Shown here in pieces: positions 15,301-26,447 of a stretch of DNA of 64,000 nt. The position numbers were made by a program, and so were the translations under genes. Origin of the DNA: Haliclystus octoradiatus. Taxonomy: Eukaryota; Cnidaria; Staurozoa; Stauromedusae; Haliclystidae. The stretch covers positions 13,875,905-13,939,904 of the forward strand of contig OU744451.1 of the NCBI GenBank assembly GCA_916610825.1, written 5' to 3'. Each line of letters begins with the position of its first letter. Positions within the stretch are counted from its first letter, which is position 1. The notes beneath the pieces are model-generated. The model did no database searches, was not told the origin of the DNA, and saw only the letters and a program-made list of their open reading frames with translations.

Positions 15301-18300
15301 TGGCTCAGTTCGCTTAGTAGACATTAGTTTATAAATGCAATTCAACGTGCGATGTTTCATCACGTCTGTTCAGTCAATTAATTGTCAGAGCAACAGAGCC
15401 TGAAGATAGAACTAATTGCCCTTTCAAATAGACCATTAATACAAGCAAAAGATGTCGCTGAGAAATATTTGATGAGTGTTTGTTTTGTATTTTATATTGG
15501 CAAGACCATTTGATTTCGAAGGAAAGTTTATCCAAGAAAGGTTGCTTTATAATTGGAAAAAAGCAAATCTAAAATGAAGTTAAATAATAGAATATTGTAC
15601 TTTATTTTACTATTTGAATAATCGATATCTCATTGATATTCAATTAATAATAGATTAATCGGTATTCAATTCGCATCTCTAGGTAAACCTGTCTATTGCT
15701 GACACCTGTGATATCTAGATGATTTGACCACCATTGACAGGTGGTTGCTATACACAGGGTTGATTCAATATAATAATGTATTCAGTGTATCACTGAAATG
15801 CGGAGTGCCTGTCTATCTCTAGAAAATAGCCATCAGAGCTGATCTCTGGAATATTTGAAAAAACGACAATTGACCTGCTGTTCTCTAGAAAAATGATAAT
15901 AGAACTCTTGACATCCGCATGAATTGCTGAATGTATTCAAGGTGTTATCATTACCTGATATCAGAAGGTTAGCAAATTCTTCTAATGGTTCACTATATTT
16001 TCTCACAACATGATTCAATCCCAGATCAAGTTCATAGAAAGTTAATGTTTGTTGTGTTGTGTGAGCGGCTTCCCCTGTATGATCACTGTCAGCATCCTGC
16101 AAGCACATTGATAAGACAATCATTCAATCAAGCGTTTGATTGATAGGGGAGACCGGGAGATTTAGACCAGTTTTCACATTTTTAATTAGCCATTCCATGT
16201 CTCCCTGTTTGACTTCCCAGCAAAATGAGGCTGCACTCCTCATCAGCAGGAATGTATACAAATTTAAATATCAAATGATTCATTTAAGTGAAACCGTTGC
16301 AATGGCACCATTCAAAATGGCATTTGAACAGTTATTCTAAAATTAATTGAATCAAAAGAGGAGCCGCAAAACGTAATCTGAAGCTAGTAGCCTAAACTAA
16401 AATTTCTTGGCAATTAGTTACTTATTGAAATTTAGGGAGGAAACAACATGAATGTAGACGAGGATTACTGAAAAAGGACTGATTTTCAACAACATTATTT
16501 GATATAGTAGTCGTATTTCACAGCGGAATTTGTTGGTTTCAACCCATAGTTAATAGGACCTCACCATGCGAGTAAACTTGGTCATTACTTGATCCAAAGG
16601 ATTTTCCAGGATTGTTTTGGTCTGTTAACGGAACCACAAACTCAATCTTGAATTGAAATTTAGTTTGAACATTAAATAAATGTTGAAGTAAATTAATACT
16701 TTAAATCGCACAAATATAAAAATAGAGTAACACATATTTCAAGATTATTTCTGAAACTTTTTGACATTTTTTAGAAAGTATCTCAAGTGGTCCGCTAGAA
16801 GTTTTTTGGGATATACAAATATTTTAGGACATATTCTTTACCAAAATATAGGGACAAGAATAAGGTAGCCCCCTCTTGCCTCAAACTATTTTCCCTCTTC
16901 AAACTCAATTCTTAAAAACAAAAATGAACTTGGAATTTTGGAAACATTTTTTGAAAAACCAAGAAATTCTTTTTTTAAATTTATATTGGATAACAATTTG
17001 GTCGTAAATGTATATTAAAAGAGGATGACACCAGACGGTGAAAAATCTGTTAACCATGAAAGTCAATCCAGACTACAATTTGCTAGGGCATGTGGCTATA
17101 ATTATGTGCTAGTAATGCAAAAACTGTCAGCAATCATTAAATAGACCAATAGAGAACACATCAATCTATTAATAATTACCTCATAATCTAGTTCTAGACA
17201 GGCAAACATAGGATTTTCAAATCCCACATCAACACCAACAATATCAAAAACAATGTTATGTGATTTATGAGCCTCCAAAGGAGACGATATAGTCAGATGG
17301 GCAGATGAGTCGCGATTTAATATATACACAAATTTTTGCTTCTCAATTGCACCTGGAACATAAAAAACATATATAAATATCAAATCAATATTGGTGACAC
17401 TGGAAAAGATTATAACTGTTCACCAAATGGGGGTTTCAATCCCCAAATTTAGTCTGGTAGTATAGCTTAGACAGATTCTCATTAACTGACATAGGCTAAC
17501 TTTGACTTCGATTAGCATTTAGCATTAGCTAAAATCTCCTTTGTTACAATCTCCTTTAAAATCTTGTGAGTTTTTTGAAGCATCATTTGCATAGCTCCTA
17601 CGTTATTGTTAAATATTTTGACATCAGTTTTCAAAAATAAACCAATAAATCAAAAATTATTTTTGTCATTCTAATACAGAACAATTCCGTAGATCAATAT
17701 GCAGGCTATATCCAGTGTCCGAGGAAAGGTTTGGCCTTCCGGAATCTTGAACAACATTGTACATAAATCAGAAAATTATCAAATTTCTTCTGAATTTGCT
17801 CTAGCCTTCCGGGAACTACTTTTGTCGGACCCTGGCACAAATGTATCATCAAGGTGATGTTACGCAATTGTTCTATTTCTCAGACAGAGCAGAGAACCAT
17901 ACCTGTCATCAGAGCGCGCCCTTTAGGATCAACAGCTAGGTATTGTCCTGGTACAATTCTTCGACATCCACTTTTACCAAATGTTTCTTGATGAATCTAA
18001 AATAATTCAAATGAGAGAAACAATCTGTTAGGATATAGATGCAATAGGATATAAATTTGGTTGACCAAAGGTAAACAATTAATTTAAAAATCGCTGCTTA
18101 ATTGAATCGCTTTGAATGTTGAGAGTCGGTTTTACTTTCCTAATTATTTGCTAACGATTTATGATCAGGGTGGCACAAAATTTATTGCCCATTACGAAAC
18201 AACTTTCAACCGCATGTAACCTTTGGATTATTTCTCAACAACTGTACTCCATTCCAATGTCCACAATTAGTTTGTGCATATTTTAGGAAAAAGTTCAAGT

Positions 18301-21300
18301 TAACAATTGGAAGAGTCTTTCAAAACATGAAGTGTAATTTCCAAAACCATATAAATAAACTTATCAAATGGCACATGCTTGGTGTTTGGGCTGTAAAACT
18401 GTTTATTGCTGTAAAACTTTCTTACAAGCACAACTTCTCCGAACGCATTTTCAAAAGCTGAACTATACTTCTAAAATAAGAATTGAATGCTTTGTAATAA
18501 GTAAGAGAGTTAGAAACAAAGCAGAAATTGAAATAAAACCCAATAAGTTTCTCTCTGTATCCTAAATTAAATTGTTCTATTCCAGAAAATATAGGCTATT
18601 TAATGACTAGTTTCTAACTTTCGTTAGACTGTTTTTTTGTGTGCTGAGCAGCCATCTTGTTAAGCTTCCATGAGTCATTTTACATCTCTTTGATATGCTA
18701 ATTTGAAAATCTAAAACCAGGAGGTATTTCTTGTGTCACGCTTCAGTTAGCACGTGGAAATGAAGCGGGAAAACGGTCAAAACAATAACTCTTCTCACTG
18801 TTTAATATCATTTTAAGAGTTGAAATCCAACCTTTTTTGAGATTATTGTTCAGTTTTAATATTTTTGAAAGCCAAATCTTTGGATTCGGAAAATGAAGAC
18901 GATAAAATTAATTTTTGTTTTGAGTTTTAAGTGTTTGTTGACAGCAGATCCACACTAATCACCAATGCATCACATTCACTTTTACCTTCTCAAATGCATT
19001 TTTCGCTGGATTGTAATCTAAAATGACAATTCTTCCAGAGTCTGAACCAACTGCCAGATAATCTATGGAAAGAACCATGCAACAATCAGTATAAATGTCA
19101 GTATTATTTTAAAGTTATAATTTATTGCATCTTATATTCTGAAATTTTCATAATAAATTAAAATGGGAAAAACCTTTGAAGCTATAATTTGATACATGAT
19201 ATATTTGATACATTTGATTGAGTCTGAAAATTACAATGGCGTAATTTTTATTTCGATCTGGAATTTCCTGATCTTGAGTGTTTTAGGTCAAATCTCGCTG
19301 AGAAAAAAAAAGACTGGATCTAGCTTTATGACGTAAGACTAAGAACGAAATTTTAGTAGAGAAAAGTATGGGACTGACATGTGATATTTTTTTTAATTTA
19401 ACACAGCTCAGTAGCCTGACACGCAATCTTATTCTGGGCAAGGTTGAGGCCAAAACCATATACATTCTATTCTACAAACATGATGATTAGGGATGCACCG
19501 AAACGTTGTTTCGGCCGTCATCGAAATAATACAGTTTCGATATTTTTAGCTGAAATTTCGGTTTTATTTTGGCCTTTTGTTTTGAATATTCCAAACCAAA
19601 TCTGAGTTAAAATCATTTATATATAATATGTTACATTAAAATGCAAAACGTTTTTGAAAACAAAGTAAGTAACTAGCAACAAAAGATAAATAATGATGCT
19701 TGTCAAAAATAAGTACATCCAAACATTATTTTACGAAAAACAATTATGGCCGAAATTTTCGGAGCACATGGTCAGATGAATGTTTGAAAGCGAGGATGAC
19801 TTGAAAATGAGGTAAAACTTGATAATGGCTGCGATTGGCGAAAATCCTTGTTATTATCCTATCGAAGACTTTATGGTGCATTGGAAGAAATTTACAATAG
19901 AACATTATCTTGATTTAGATAAGGGTCACTCCACGTCAACCCGCAAACAAATAAACCCTCACCCTCTCTAGGGGTGTACCGGAGCGACCCTTCGTGATCC
20001 GGCCGGAGCATCGGATCAGATGAGACAATTTTCAAAATATCCGGCCGGATATCCGATCGGATCAGCATAATTTTTTTTAAACATTTTTTTTTATAATTGG
20101 CAGAATTCATTGCAAATGATGTTTTTAGATCATCTTATTTTCCGTGCAATGACCACGACTGTTTTAGATTGCACTAAAAACTCATCCTGGCCGTCATCAC
20201 AGCAAATAAATATCGCTGTTCATTTGCTTGAGGTCGAGAAACTTTCTTTTACGACTGATCTTTGATTGCTAAACCATGAATTAGTCAAATAAATCTCTTG
20301 CAACATAATAAACAATGTACAGAGTATTTGAAAACGGTTAACCAGTTACATAAATTGAATATCATAATAAATTCTGTCAGGCAGGTTATTGTCTAGTTGG
20401 TCTTCCAAAACATATAAGATTACGAAGGTAAAAAACCGTAGAAAAGCATGTTTGTATATCCTGATCACATATAGCAATAAAAAGGCAATTCAATTTATCT
20501 GCGCTTCAATATTATCTGACCCCATCCACATTTATTATTAAATCCAATAATCTGAAAATTAATATTGTTGATTTATTTTTTTTTAAAGCAATGTTTTGTC
20601 CAAAGCAAATGTAACTTCACGAAACGAAATGTCGGGAAATTATTTGAGCACATGTTTGATGATTTTCAAAAGCGAGGCTAGTTTGAAAATGAGGCAGAAC
20701 TTGAAAATGGCTGCGATCGAAGGGAAATCTCTGATTGTTCTTAGTTCTTACACTGTAAAGGCAACAGAATCTAATATTATTCTGATCCGACTTGATGAAT
20801 GTGCTTTCTTCAAAACTGGAAGTGTTGTTTGCAATGAAAATCTTCAAAGTTGGTATCAAAACACTGCAAATGCTTGGCTAAAACCTCTTTCAAATCAAAC
20901 ATTTATTTGAAAAATAATATCCGGTGAAAACTGCCGGTTTAACCACTGCTCCAGCCGGATCACCGGACCAACCAAAACAGAGAATATAAGGCCGGATCAG
21001 GTATCCGGTACACCTCTAACCCTCTCAGAATTTAATGAAACTTATTTTAACAAAAGACAATGAAGTGAATATCAACTTGGTGAAGTTTGAAGTAATTTAG
21101 TCAAAAAATGATAAAAATAGAGCTGCGGGTAAAGATTACGAGAAAATTAGGCAATTTCATGGCGAAAATTTCATTTACGATTTGTGTTTGCTATAAAAAT
21201 GCAATATAGATGAAACACATATCATTCGAAAGCTCGGACCATCTAGTTTCCATTTATCTATGTTTCAGAAAGCAAACTATATTAGTTTTTTTTAATTAAT

Positions 21301-24300
21301 ATTTTTAAGAAAATGTTTGGGGCTAATTTTCGATATGAGCCCCAAATTTAAAAAAAATTAAAACTTTGCCTATATACAGAGAATAATAATGTCTAGTGAT
21401 TTTTGAAATTTCAACAAATGTTCTGTACTGAGAGCGCACCAATCTTAATTCCCCTTTTCTCTCGTGTTATTCTTATAATCCTACCTTGACAAATCTCAAT
21501 TCTCATAATAATTGTTATTGCAGTGGAAGAATGATGGTTTTGAAGTATTTAAAAGGATTTTAAAAGATTACAAAAGACACAATATTATTTGTTTTATCAA
21601 ACCCATTTTGTTTTGCTGTTTGTATCAACTTTACACTATTCAACACAATATCGAATAATATGATGAAAACATAATTTTGTGAATGTTTACTTTTGAAAAC
21701 TATTTTTCGAATTGTTGCTATTCGATTAGCATTTAATACACTATTAAAATCAGTAGACAGTTAACCAGAAAGAGCACTAATTCTCATCATAATTGATTAT
21801 TGAATTCCTACATTAATTTTAACTTTTAAAATAGTAAAATCTTACAAATTCATTTATTTATTTTTATTTTTTCAAGGGCCCTTCATGAATGTTTAGTTTT
21901 GAAAACTATTTTTCAAATTGTTGCTATTCGATTAGCATTTAATACACTATTAAAATCAGTAGACAGTTAACCAGAAAGGGCCCTAATTCTCATTATAATT
22001 GATTATTGAATTCCTCCATTAATTTCAACTTTTAAAATGATAAAATCTTACAAATTGATTTATTTTTTTAAGGGCCCTTCAAAAGCAAAGGGCCCTAAAC
22101 TGAAGCTTATTTAGCTTACGGGCTAATCCGGTGCTGCACATGTTTGAATCAAATTTGAGGAATACTCTACAAAGAGATGTGCCGCTGCTTGTCACCCATT
22201 AACCACAAGCTCTGTTCAGTAAACGAGTGATCAGGAACAAAGTTGAACAATAATTCAAGCTGTTACCTGTTATAGTATTTTTACAACGAAATTCCAAATC
22301 GAAAAAAAATTATGCCATTGCATATTTTCGACGAATACATCATGTATTAAATTATCGTTTCAAAGGTTTTTCCCATTTTAAGATGATAACGATAAAGATA
22401 ATTCTTATAGATTAACGATGTTGACCCTGTTGAGTTTCGAAATGATGTATTACATAACGATAAAGTTAAATCTTATAGATTAGCGATGTTGACCCTGTTG
22501 AGTTTCGAAATGATGTATTACATAGCAAATCGATTTCACATAACAAAATTTATAAGATAACGATAAAGGATCAGTGCCTGACAGAATGTTTAGTCTTCTA
22601 GAATCATATATTCTTAAAAATGTTCTAGATTTTTCCAATGGAATTTCTGCTGCTGAGGAATGATTAGGCCTAAGTCCCTGTGGAGAGATGGCTATATACG
22701 TCTGATACTATACAGTATCTCGTATAAAGGATTAAAACACATGACACTAAAAAATTTTAACACAAATTTGGGTAGCTGAGGCTAAATGATGAAGAATGGT
22801 GACAAGGATTTCTTAGTTTGAATGCGTATATGCGGAGATATTTCATGTTGAATCTACCCTGTTTACGATCATTCACTTTTCCAAACTCCATGGCTTGTAT
22901 TCCGAGGCGTGCGATCGCACGCGCACACCTCCGCACACGCCTCCACGTTCCAAGGCGTGCGATCTATCGCACGCCTACTTTCTTTTCCTTTTTTCGAATA
23001 TATCAATGTGAAGCTTTATTAAAGTAAACAAAAATTTATTTTTATTAGGGATGCAATTCGATTATTTTAAATTAATTTTAAATATGCTTGTTTCCAAATA
23101 TAAAGCAACCTTTCTTGGATAAATATTTCTTCAAAATCAAATGCTCTTTTCGCCGAAATAAAATACGAAACAAACACGCAACAAATCATTCAAAGCGACG
23201 TCTTTTGCATGCTTGAATGGTCTACGGAACTCCCCCTAATTACCATAACAAAGAAGATCTCATGTTACGCGCCATTAGTTCTATTTCAGACTCTGTTGCT
23301 ATGACAATTAATTGATCGAACAGACGTGATGAAGCACAAAGCGCGTTGAATAACATGAATTCTGTAAACTAATGTCGAAGCAAACTGAGCGAACAAACTG
23401 TTATATCTATGTATTCAAAATCTTTTTCAAAATCTATGTAAAGATAGTTAAGTTGAATTTGATGTTTTCAACACATTTCTTGCAGTCGTGGAAAAGGTTT
23501 TGTTTGTGTTTTTATTGTCTACTTGCATGGTAACAAATAGAACAAGAGATTTTGATTAATTATTCAATTAGAATCGAATAATGCATTGTCGAATATTCGA
23601 TTTCTGTTTTGACTTTCGCCTAATTTTTATTGTATTGAAATTCAACACCTTGAAAAAAGTTACTAGTGTGATATTGTTAGAAAAAGTTACCGCCTTTCAA
23701 CTTCCTGTTTTATTAGAATCAATCAAGCGAATAACTGTGAAATGAGATCTTCAGGCAGGAGTGTTTTCAAAATTGTGTTTGTTTCAATATTACATTAAAA
23801 AAGCAGAATTTTTTTTTAACATGAATATAAAATCCTTAACTTTAAATAATAAACGTGATGTCTAGTTTGTATTTATCACCAGTAAAAACGATTTGTAAAA
23901 CAGCTTGAAATCGTGTTGCCCTGACAATCGGTTATCGTGTTGTCGTGGTAACAAATGATCGCACGCCATCGCACGCCTTAGATTTCTGGGGCGTGCGTTT
24001 TGTCGCACGCGTGTGATTTCAGGAATACAAGCCATGCCAAACTCGAAACGACAGTCGGAATGACAAGAAGGCTTACTATAGGAAAAAGGTGAAGTTAGAA
24101 TTACAAAATTTGTATCTCTTTTCGCGCGAAATCAAAAGCTTCTAACGTTAAAAATACAGTACATGAAATACAAGGGTTTTTGGTTAAAATGTGTCAATCA
24201 TCCTCCGCGGCCTGCGGATTGGACTGTGCACCCGCTGTTTTACTTCACATCATATCCATTTGTGACAGATGTTTGAGCCTTTTTCTACAAAACAAAAAAC

Positions 24301-24987
24301 GCTAATTCAACTACTAAATGTCTTTCTATCTTATGTGTTTCTCGGCTAAATGAACTCGTTCCAAGCAGAAAAGGTGTCCCAAAGGTGTAGGCATAACTGA
24401 CTCGGACGTTAGAAACCTTTAATTTCGCATTAATATGTAGATATGATTTTTTAAAGTTCTCAATTGTGCTTTTTCCTATAGTAAGCACTCTTGTCATTCC
24501 TACTATCGTTCCGAGTTTGGAAAAAGTGACTGATGGAAAATAGGATAGTTTCAACATTAAATATCTCTGCTTATACTTGTTCAAACTAAGAAGTCATTGT
24601 CACCACTTTTCATCATTTAGCCTCGACTACTCGAATCTGTGATAAAATTTTTTTGTGTAATGTGCACTCTGAGATGAGACACCCAGACTATCAGATTTAA
24701 TAGACTAAAATAACGAGCTATAGCTATGTTACACCATATGAAGATGATACAGCCTACGCACCTTTTGTTCCACCAGTAAGCCTGAAGGCTAACAAATCTC
24801 TAACAACACCAAAAACCTCAGCAGCCACAATTGGATGAACTTTACCAGTATTCGGATCTGGTCTTAACAATTCAATAACTTTGCCACGAGACACAGCTAT
24901 CTCTTGCTGTTTTGTTCCAGAGAAATTACCATGCACAGCACAGTAGATGGCAGATGAACGTTGCAGTGTTAAATTATATAAATGCAT
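388..24987 (-). CDS. sf3b3: Splicing factor 3B subunit 3 (SF3b130), N-terminal 820 residues, 3' end outside window
   Basis: SF3B3 is the large beta-propeller (CPSF-A family) scaffold of the SF3b complex in the U2 snRNP, which recognises the branch point in the nucleus. Twenty-one coding exons were assembled: 24762-24987, 18986-19062, 17903-17996, 17180-17352, 15955-16096, 14001-14113, 13767-13829, 13507-13581, 9847-9950, 8748-8919, 7513-7608, 7351-7423, 5328-5479, 5134-5238, 4999-5049, 4509-4664, 2975-3109, 2808-2872, 1825-1882, 1209-1363 and 388-562. They total 2460 nt and stay in frame. The start reads [12 protein letters not shown], like [12 protein letters not shown] in vertebrates. Family-diagnostic blocks include [81 protein letters not shown] and [17 protein letters not shown]. 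The family is about 1217 aa, so roughly a third (C-terminal CPSF-A region) lies left of base 388. The donor after exon 4999-5049 (GTCTGT) is non-consensus. The first intron (5.7 kb) is full of transposons. Confidence 0.96.
3231..3828 (+). repeat. Interspersed ~600-bp repeat, copy 1
   Basis: This block in an SF3B3 intron is nearly the same as 57665-58255. Both begin TCTAAAATATCAC, contain GCGATCTGATTGGTCGAAAG, and end in a region containing AAGGGTTACCACA(C/T)GCTTGC. The second copy sits inside another transposon and continues into a fold-back. No coding potential was seen. It is a dispersed, probably non-autonomous mobile repeat of unknown class. Confidence 0.8.
6232..6294 (+). repeat. 62-bp TGCCA...TGGCA mini-repeat, copy 1
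   Basis: The core CATCAGACAGCGAGTCTGTT followed by TATAATCATATAATCA and GTTATAGTCATCAT is shared with 9511-9572 and 12834-12895. The ends are short inverted repeats, TGCCA and TGGCA (here ACCA and TGGCA). All three copies lie in SF3B3 introns in the same orientation. A weaker relative may start near 4856. Confidence 0.8.
6735..7034 (-). repeat. tRNA-derived SINE
   Basis: On the minus strand the head carries an A-box-like GCTCAGATGGCAGAGCAACC (about 7013-7034) and a B-box-like GGTTCAAATTCC (6972-6983), in the order and spacing of an internal RNA polymerase III promoter. A roughly 200-bp body follows and ends in GGTACAGGTGCCTTTGGTAA and a T-rich tail. The 3' body occurs again on the plus strand at 35968-36094. 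An hAT-like MITE is inserted directly at the head (7035-7200). Confidence 0.75.
7035..7200. mobile_element. hAT-like MITE, 166 bp
   Basis: The ends are inverted repeats, CAGGGGTGGCACCAG and CTGGTGTCACCCCTG. The flanking 8-mers CATCTGAG (7027-7034) and CATTTTAG (7201-7208) agree at six of eight bases, consistent with an aged 8-bp target duplication. The CAGGG start fits the hAT superfamily. It lies in an SF3B3 intron and interrupts the SINE head. Confidence 0.65.
9511..9572 (+). repeat. 62-bp TGCCA...TGGCA mini-repeat, copy 2
   Basis: Best-preserved copy of the mini-repeat, with intact TGCCATCAGACAGCGAG at the left and CATCATGTGGCA at the right. See 6232-6294. Confidence 0.85.
10162..12774. 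mobile_element. Long-TIR, TTAA-type DNA transposon, ~2.6 kb, non-autonomous
   Basis: Inverted repeats of about 200 bp occupy both ends: AGTGGGAATAAACCCCCAGA at the left and its complement ending TTATTCCCACT at the right. Shared inner blocks include TCGATCTGGAAATTATTTC, AATGCCTTCAAAGTGGTG and GGATCTAGCTTTATGA. The right flank is TTAA and the left flank is TTAG, so the target duplication was probably TTAA with one change. The interior is very AT-rich and encodes no recognisable transposase. It carries a tRNA-like segment at 11348-11418. It lies in the SF3B3 intron between exons 9847-9950 and 13507-13581. Confidence 0.8.
11348..11418 (+). ncRNA. tRNA-like degenerate sequence (pseudo-tRNA)
   Basis: Ends TTGTATG and TATGCAA can pair as a 7-bp acceptor stem with two G-U pairs. 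GCGTC/GGCGC forms a 5-bp anticodon stem around the 7-base loop TGCATCA (would-be anticodon CAT), and GGAG/CTCC resembles a T stem. Loop position 33 is G rather than the invariant T, and the D and T arms are irregular. A functional tRNA is unlikely. It is more likely a tRNA-derived promoter relic carried by the surrounding transposon. Confidence 0.45.
12834..12895 (+). repeat. 62-bp TGCCA...TGGCA mini-repeat, copy 3
   Basis: Third copy, starting TGCCATCAGACAGCGAGTC and ending CATCATTTGGCA. It starts 60 bp beyond the end of the long-TIR element. Confidence 0.8.
14682..14836 (+). repeat. Dispersed repeat with CACTGATTATCAGTG hairpin
   Basis: The segment from AATTTCCACTGATTATCAGT through GGTGCTTGG, then the complementary CCAACCAAGCACCAAATGCC and a GGGATGAGTTTAAT end, has a relative at 32288-32450 in a CMC2 intron. 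The inner inverted GGTGCTTGG/CCAAGCACC pair allows a stem. Class unknown. Confidence 0.55.
15099..15681 (+). mobile_element. hAT-like MITE, 583 bp (TAGGGATGCGAATTG family)
   Basis: Ends are TAGGGATGCGAATTG and CAATTCGCATCTCTA. Flanking 8-mers AGTAAACC and GGTAAACC differ by one base, an 8-bp target duplication. A second, reversed copy is at 23046-23622, sharing CGACTGCAAGAAATGTGTTG and other blocks. No transposase is encoded. The element sits in an SF3B3 intron. Confidence 0.8.
19493..19860 (+). mobile_element. Decayed hAT-like element end
   Basis: It starts TAGGGATGCACCGAAACG, a typical hAT terminal sequence, followed by alternating TTTCGG and CCGAAA motifs. No matching right end was found. 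The segment near 19770-19850 resembles 20640-20725 inside the neighbouring hAT-like element, so the two may be relatives. Boundaries are approximate. Confidence 0.45.
19969..21018 (+). mobile_element. hAT-like non-autonomous transposon, 1050 bp
   Basis: Terminal repeats TAGGGGTGTACCGGA and TCCGGTACACCTCTA are flanked by a perfect 8-bp duplication ACCCTCTC (19961-19968, 21019-21026). Subterminal regions are rich in CCGGCCGGA-type motifs, in contrast to the AT-rich surroundings. A 104-codon open frame (20596-20910) is present but shows no transposase motif that I recognise. The element is nested in the TTAA-type element. Confidence 0.88.
21681..22092 (+). repeat. Tandem duplication, period ~206 bp
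   Basis: GAATGTTTACTTTTGAAAAC at 21681 recurs as GAATGTTTAGTTTTGAAAAC at 21887. The following ~190 bp repeat in order, including AATACACTATTAAAATCAGT and AAGGGCCCTT. There are two units, within the 19162-22377 transposon. Confidence 0.85.
22388..22522 (+). repeat. Tandem duplication, period ~68 bp
   Basis: The block starting AACGATAAAG and ending GAAATGATGTATTACAT occurs twice in succession, sharing CGATGTTGACCCTGTTGAGT. It starts just right of the TTAA flank of the neighbouring transposon. Confidence 0.9.
22889..24036 (+). mobile_element. hAT-like element, 1148 bp, middle layer of nest
   Basis: Terminal inverted repeats CATGGCTTGTATTCC and GGAATACAAGCCATG are flanked by a perfect 8-bp duplication CCAAACTC (22881-22888, 24037-24044). 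Both subterminal regions carry clustered GGCGTGCGAT/ATCGCACGCC motifs, probably transposase-binding repeats. It contains another hAT-like insertion at 23046-23622. Confidence 0.9.
23046..23622 (-). mobile_element. hAT-like MITE, 577 bp, innermost layer of nest
   Basis: It is bounded by a perfect 8-bp duplication ATTTTTAT (23038-23045 and 23623-23630). It is a reversed relative of 15099-15681: one end reads TAGGGATGCAATTCG, and inner blocks such as TGTTTTCAACACATTTCTTG match in reverse. No coding content. Confidence 0.88.
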
Positions 24988-26447
24988 AGTTGCAATTCTT
25001 CAGCTGTCACTATAACATTGCTATCTTGAAATTAACTGAAATGACCTGGTAGAGAGTATAAAAGAAAGGGTTACGATTTTCAATTTTAAAAATTACTGAT
25101 GAAGTTTACAATTTTATTTAAACTGCATAACAGGATATAGATTTGATGCACGGTGCAGATTACTACTAAAACTATTACTATGTACACATTATTATTGTGT
25201 ACTTAGTACAAACTTGTCAATCAAAAGTGTACACCTATATTTAAACATCAGTTCCAGATTGGAAAGAATGCATTGCGCGATATCAAGGTATTTTTTTAGG
25301 GAAATGAGTGGCTGAAGGCAATATTCTAATGCAATTTTGTGCGAGTGGATCGTATATTAAAGTAAATTGTAAGTATAAGAAACTGTATTAATATCCAAAC
25401 AATTATGAAAACTATGGTACTTCCTTGTAAAATATGATTACAATTACAAAATGCGTAGCTGGAATTTTATTCGCAAAAGTGATTGGGCGGCCAATATCTT
25501 ACCCGCAAACAGCATTCTTTTCAGTGATAAAATTTTCTTATTTAAATTTATAATTTGCAAATTGGGTGTTGGATAAAAGTATTATAAGTCTCACTAGCAT
25601 TCAGGGGCAATGTTGTGTAATTTGTGTATGTTTTTGAATTTAAAATGTTTACAGACTGGTTTATCTCAAATTCCAATACATGCACTTGGAACTTGGAAGA
25701 GGTCAAGTGGATGTGTAATTAGTAGCGAAGCAGCCTACGAACTAAGATGAAAGGCTAAGCATATTCATAATTCTAGTAAGCATATGCGGAAAATATGCAT
25801 ATAAATGGTCAAATTAAAACAAACAGGATAATATCACATCTGAAATTAGGTAGACTCAGTTATGTGCTACAGTGATTGTAGACTAGCCAGCCTACTACAC
25901 AGAAAGCATCGATCGTCATTTGACTGATCATGTCATGTCATCAATACACAATATTATCCGATTTGCAAATCGTAAGAAAGATAAAAATGAAGTTTTGATA
26001 CACGCATAGCAAACTTTGTCGCGAGGGGAATGATTGATTAAGAACAAAAATGAGTTGCATCTCCGTCAGTCATCTGTCATTATAGCTGAATAAGTTAGGG
26101 TATATACTAAATATCCAACATAAAGCAGCGTAAATTCAAGGAATAAAGTCAAAATTTACCATTTGAAGAAAGTACTTGATCCACACAAGGTCAGATTGAA
26201 ACGAATTAATAAATCTAATGTAGTGATGTTTCTGATTTTGTTAGATATTGAACTAACTTCAAATGTTGTACGAATGCCAAACGTTACAAGGCGCCATTTT
26301 TGAATAGCAACAACTTGAAGAAGTCGAGTCTCGTAGTTGCCACGTGTTTTCTTGCTCGTATGAATACGAAGCTGAGGTTGTGAAGGATACACCGTAAATC
26401 CAAGCGTTGTAACATCAAACATCCACTTTATTTTTCGATCAATGATT
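24988..26447. promoter_or_regulatory. Shared divergent promoter region of SF3B3 and CMC2
   Basis: The two start codons face away from each other across 1460 bp. The region should hold both transcription starts and 5' UTRs. I see no repeat structure or conserved exon here. No TATA box or other core element could be assigned with confidence, so the call rests on gene orientation alone. Confidence 0.55.

Larger units (their letters stand above)
19162..22377. mobile_element. Long-TIR, TTAA-flanked DNA transposon, ~3.2 kb, with nested insertions
   Basis: The left end AATGGGAAAAACCTTTGAA and the right end TTCAAAGGTTTTTCCCATT are inverted copies, each bordered by TTAA (19158-19161 and 22378-22381). 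Deeper in the arms, TTTCGATCTGGAATTTC and GAAATTCCAAATCGAAA also pair, and both resemble the arms of 10162-12774. Inside are a hAT-like element (19969-21018), a decayed hAT-like end (19493) and a tandem duplication (21681-22092). It fills much of SF3B3 intron 1. Confidence 0.75.
22736..24668. mobile_element. Long-TIR TTAA-type element (CACATGACAC family), outer shell of a triple nest
   Basis: The left arm (ACACATGACACTAAAAAATT, then GAGGCTAAATGATG, then GGAGATATTTCATGTTGAA) matches the right arm read in reverse, and is related to the family copy 26591-27473. TTAA is at 22732-22735; the right flank has lost it (CTGA). The original element was about 0.8 kb. The hAT-like element 22889-24036 interrupts its left arm. 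Confidence 0.75.

Noticed and set aside
15010..15363. 117-codon minus-strand open frame
   Set aside because: It overlaps the hAT-like MITE 15099-15681 and its flank, is low in complexity, and matches no protein family.
24285..24584. 99-codon minus-strand open frame
   Set aside because: It lies in the right part of the TTAA-type element, including its inverted arm; open by chance.
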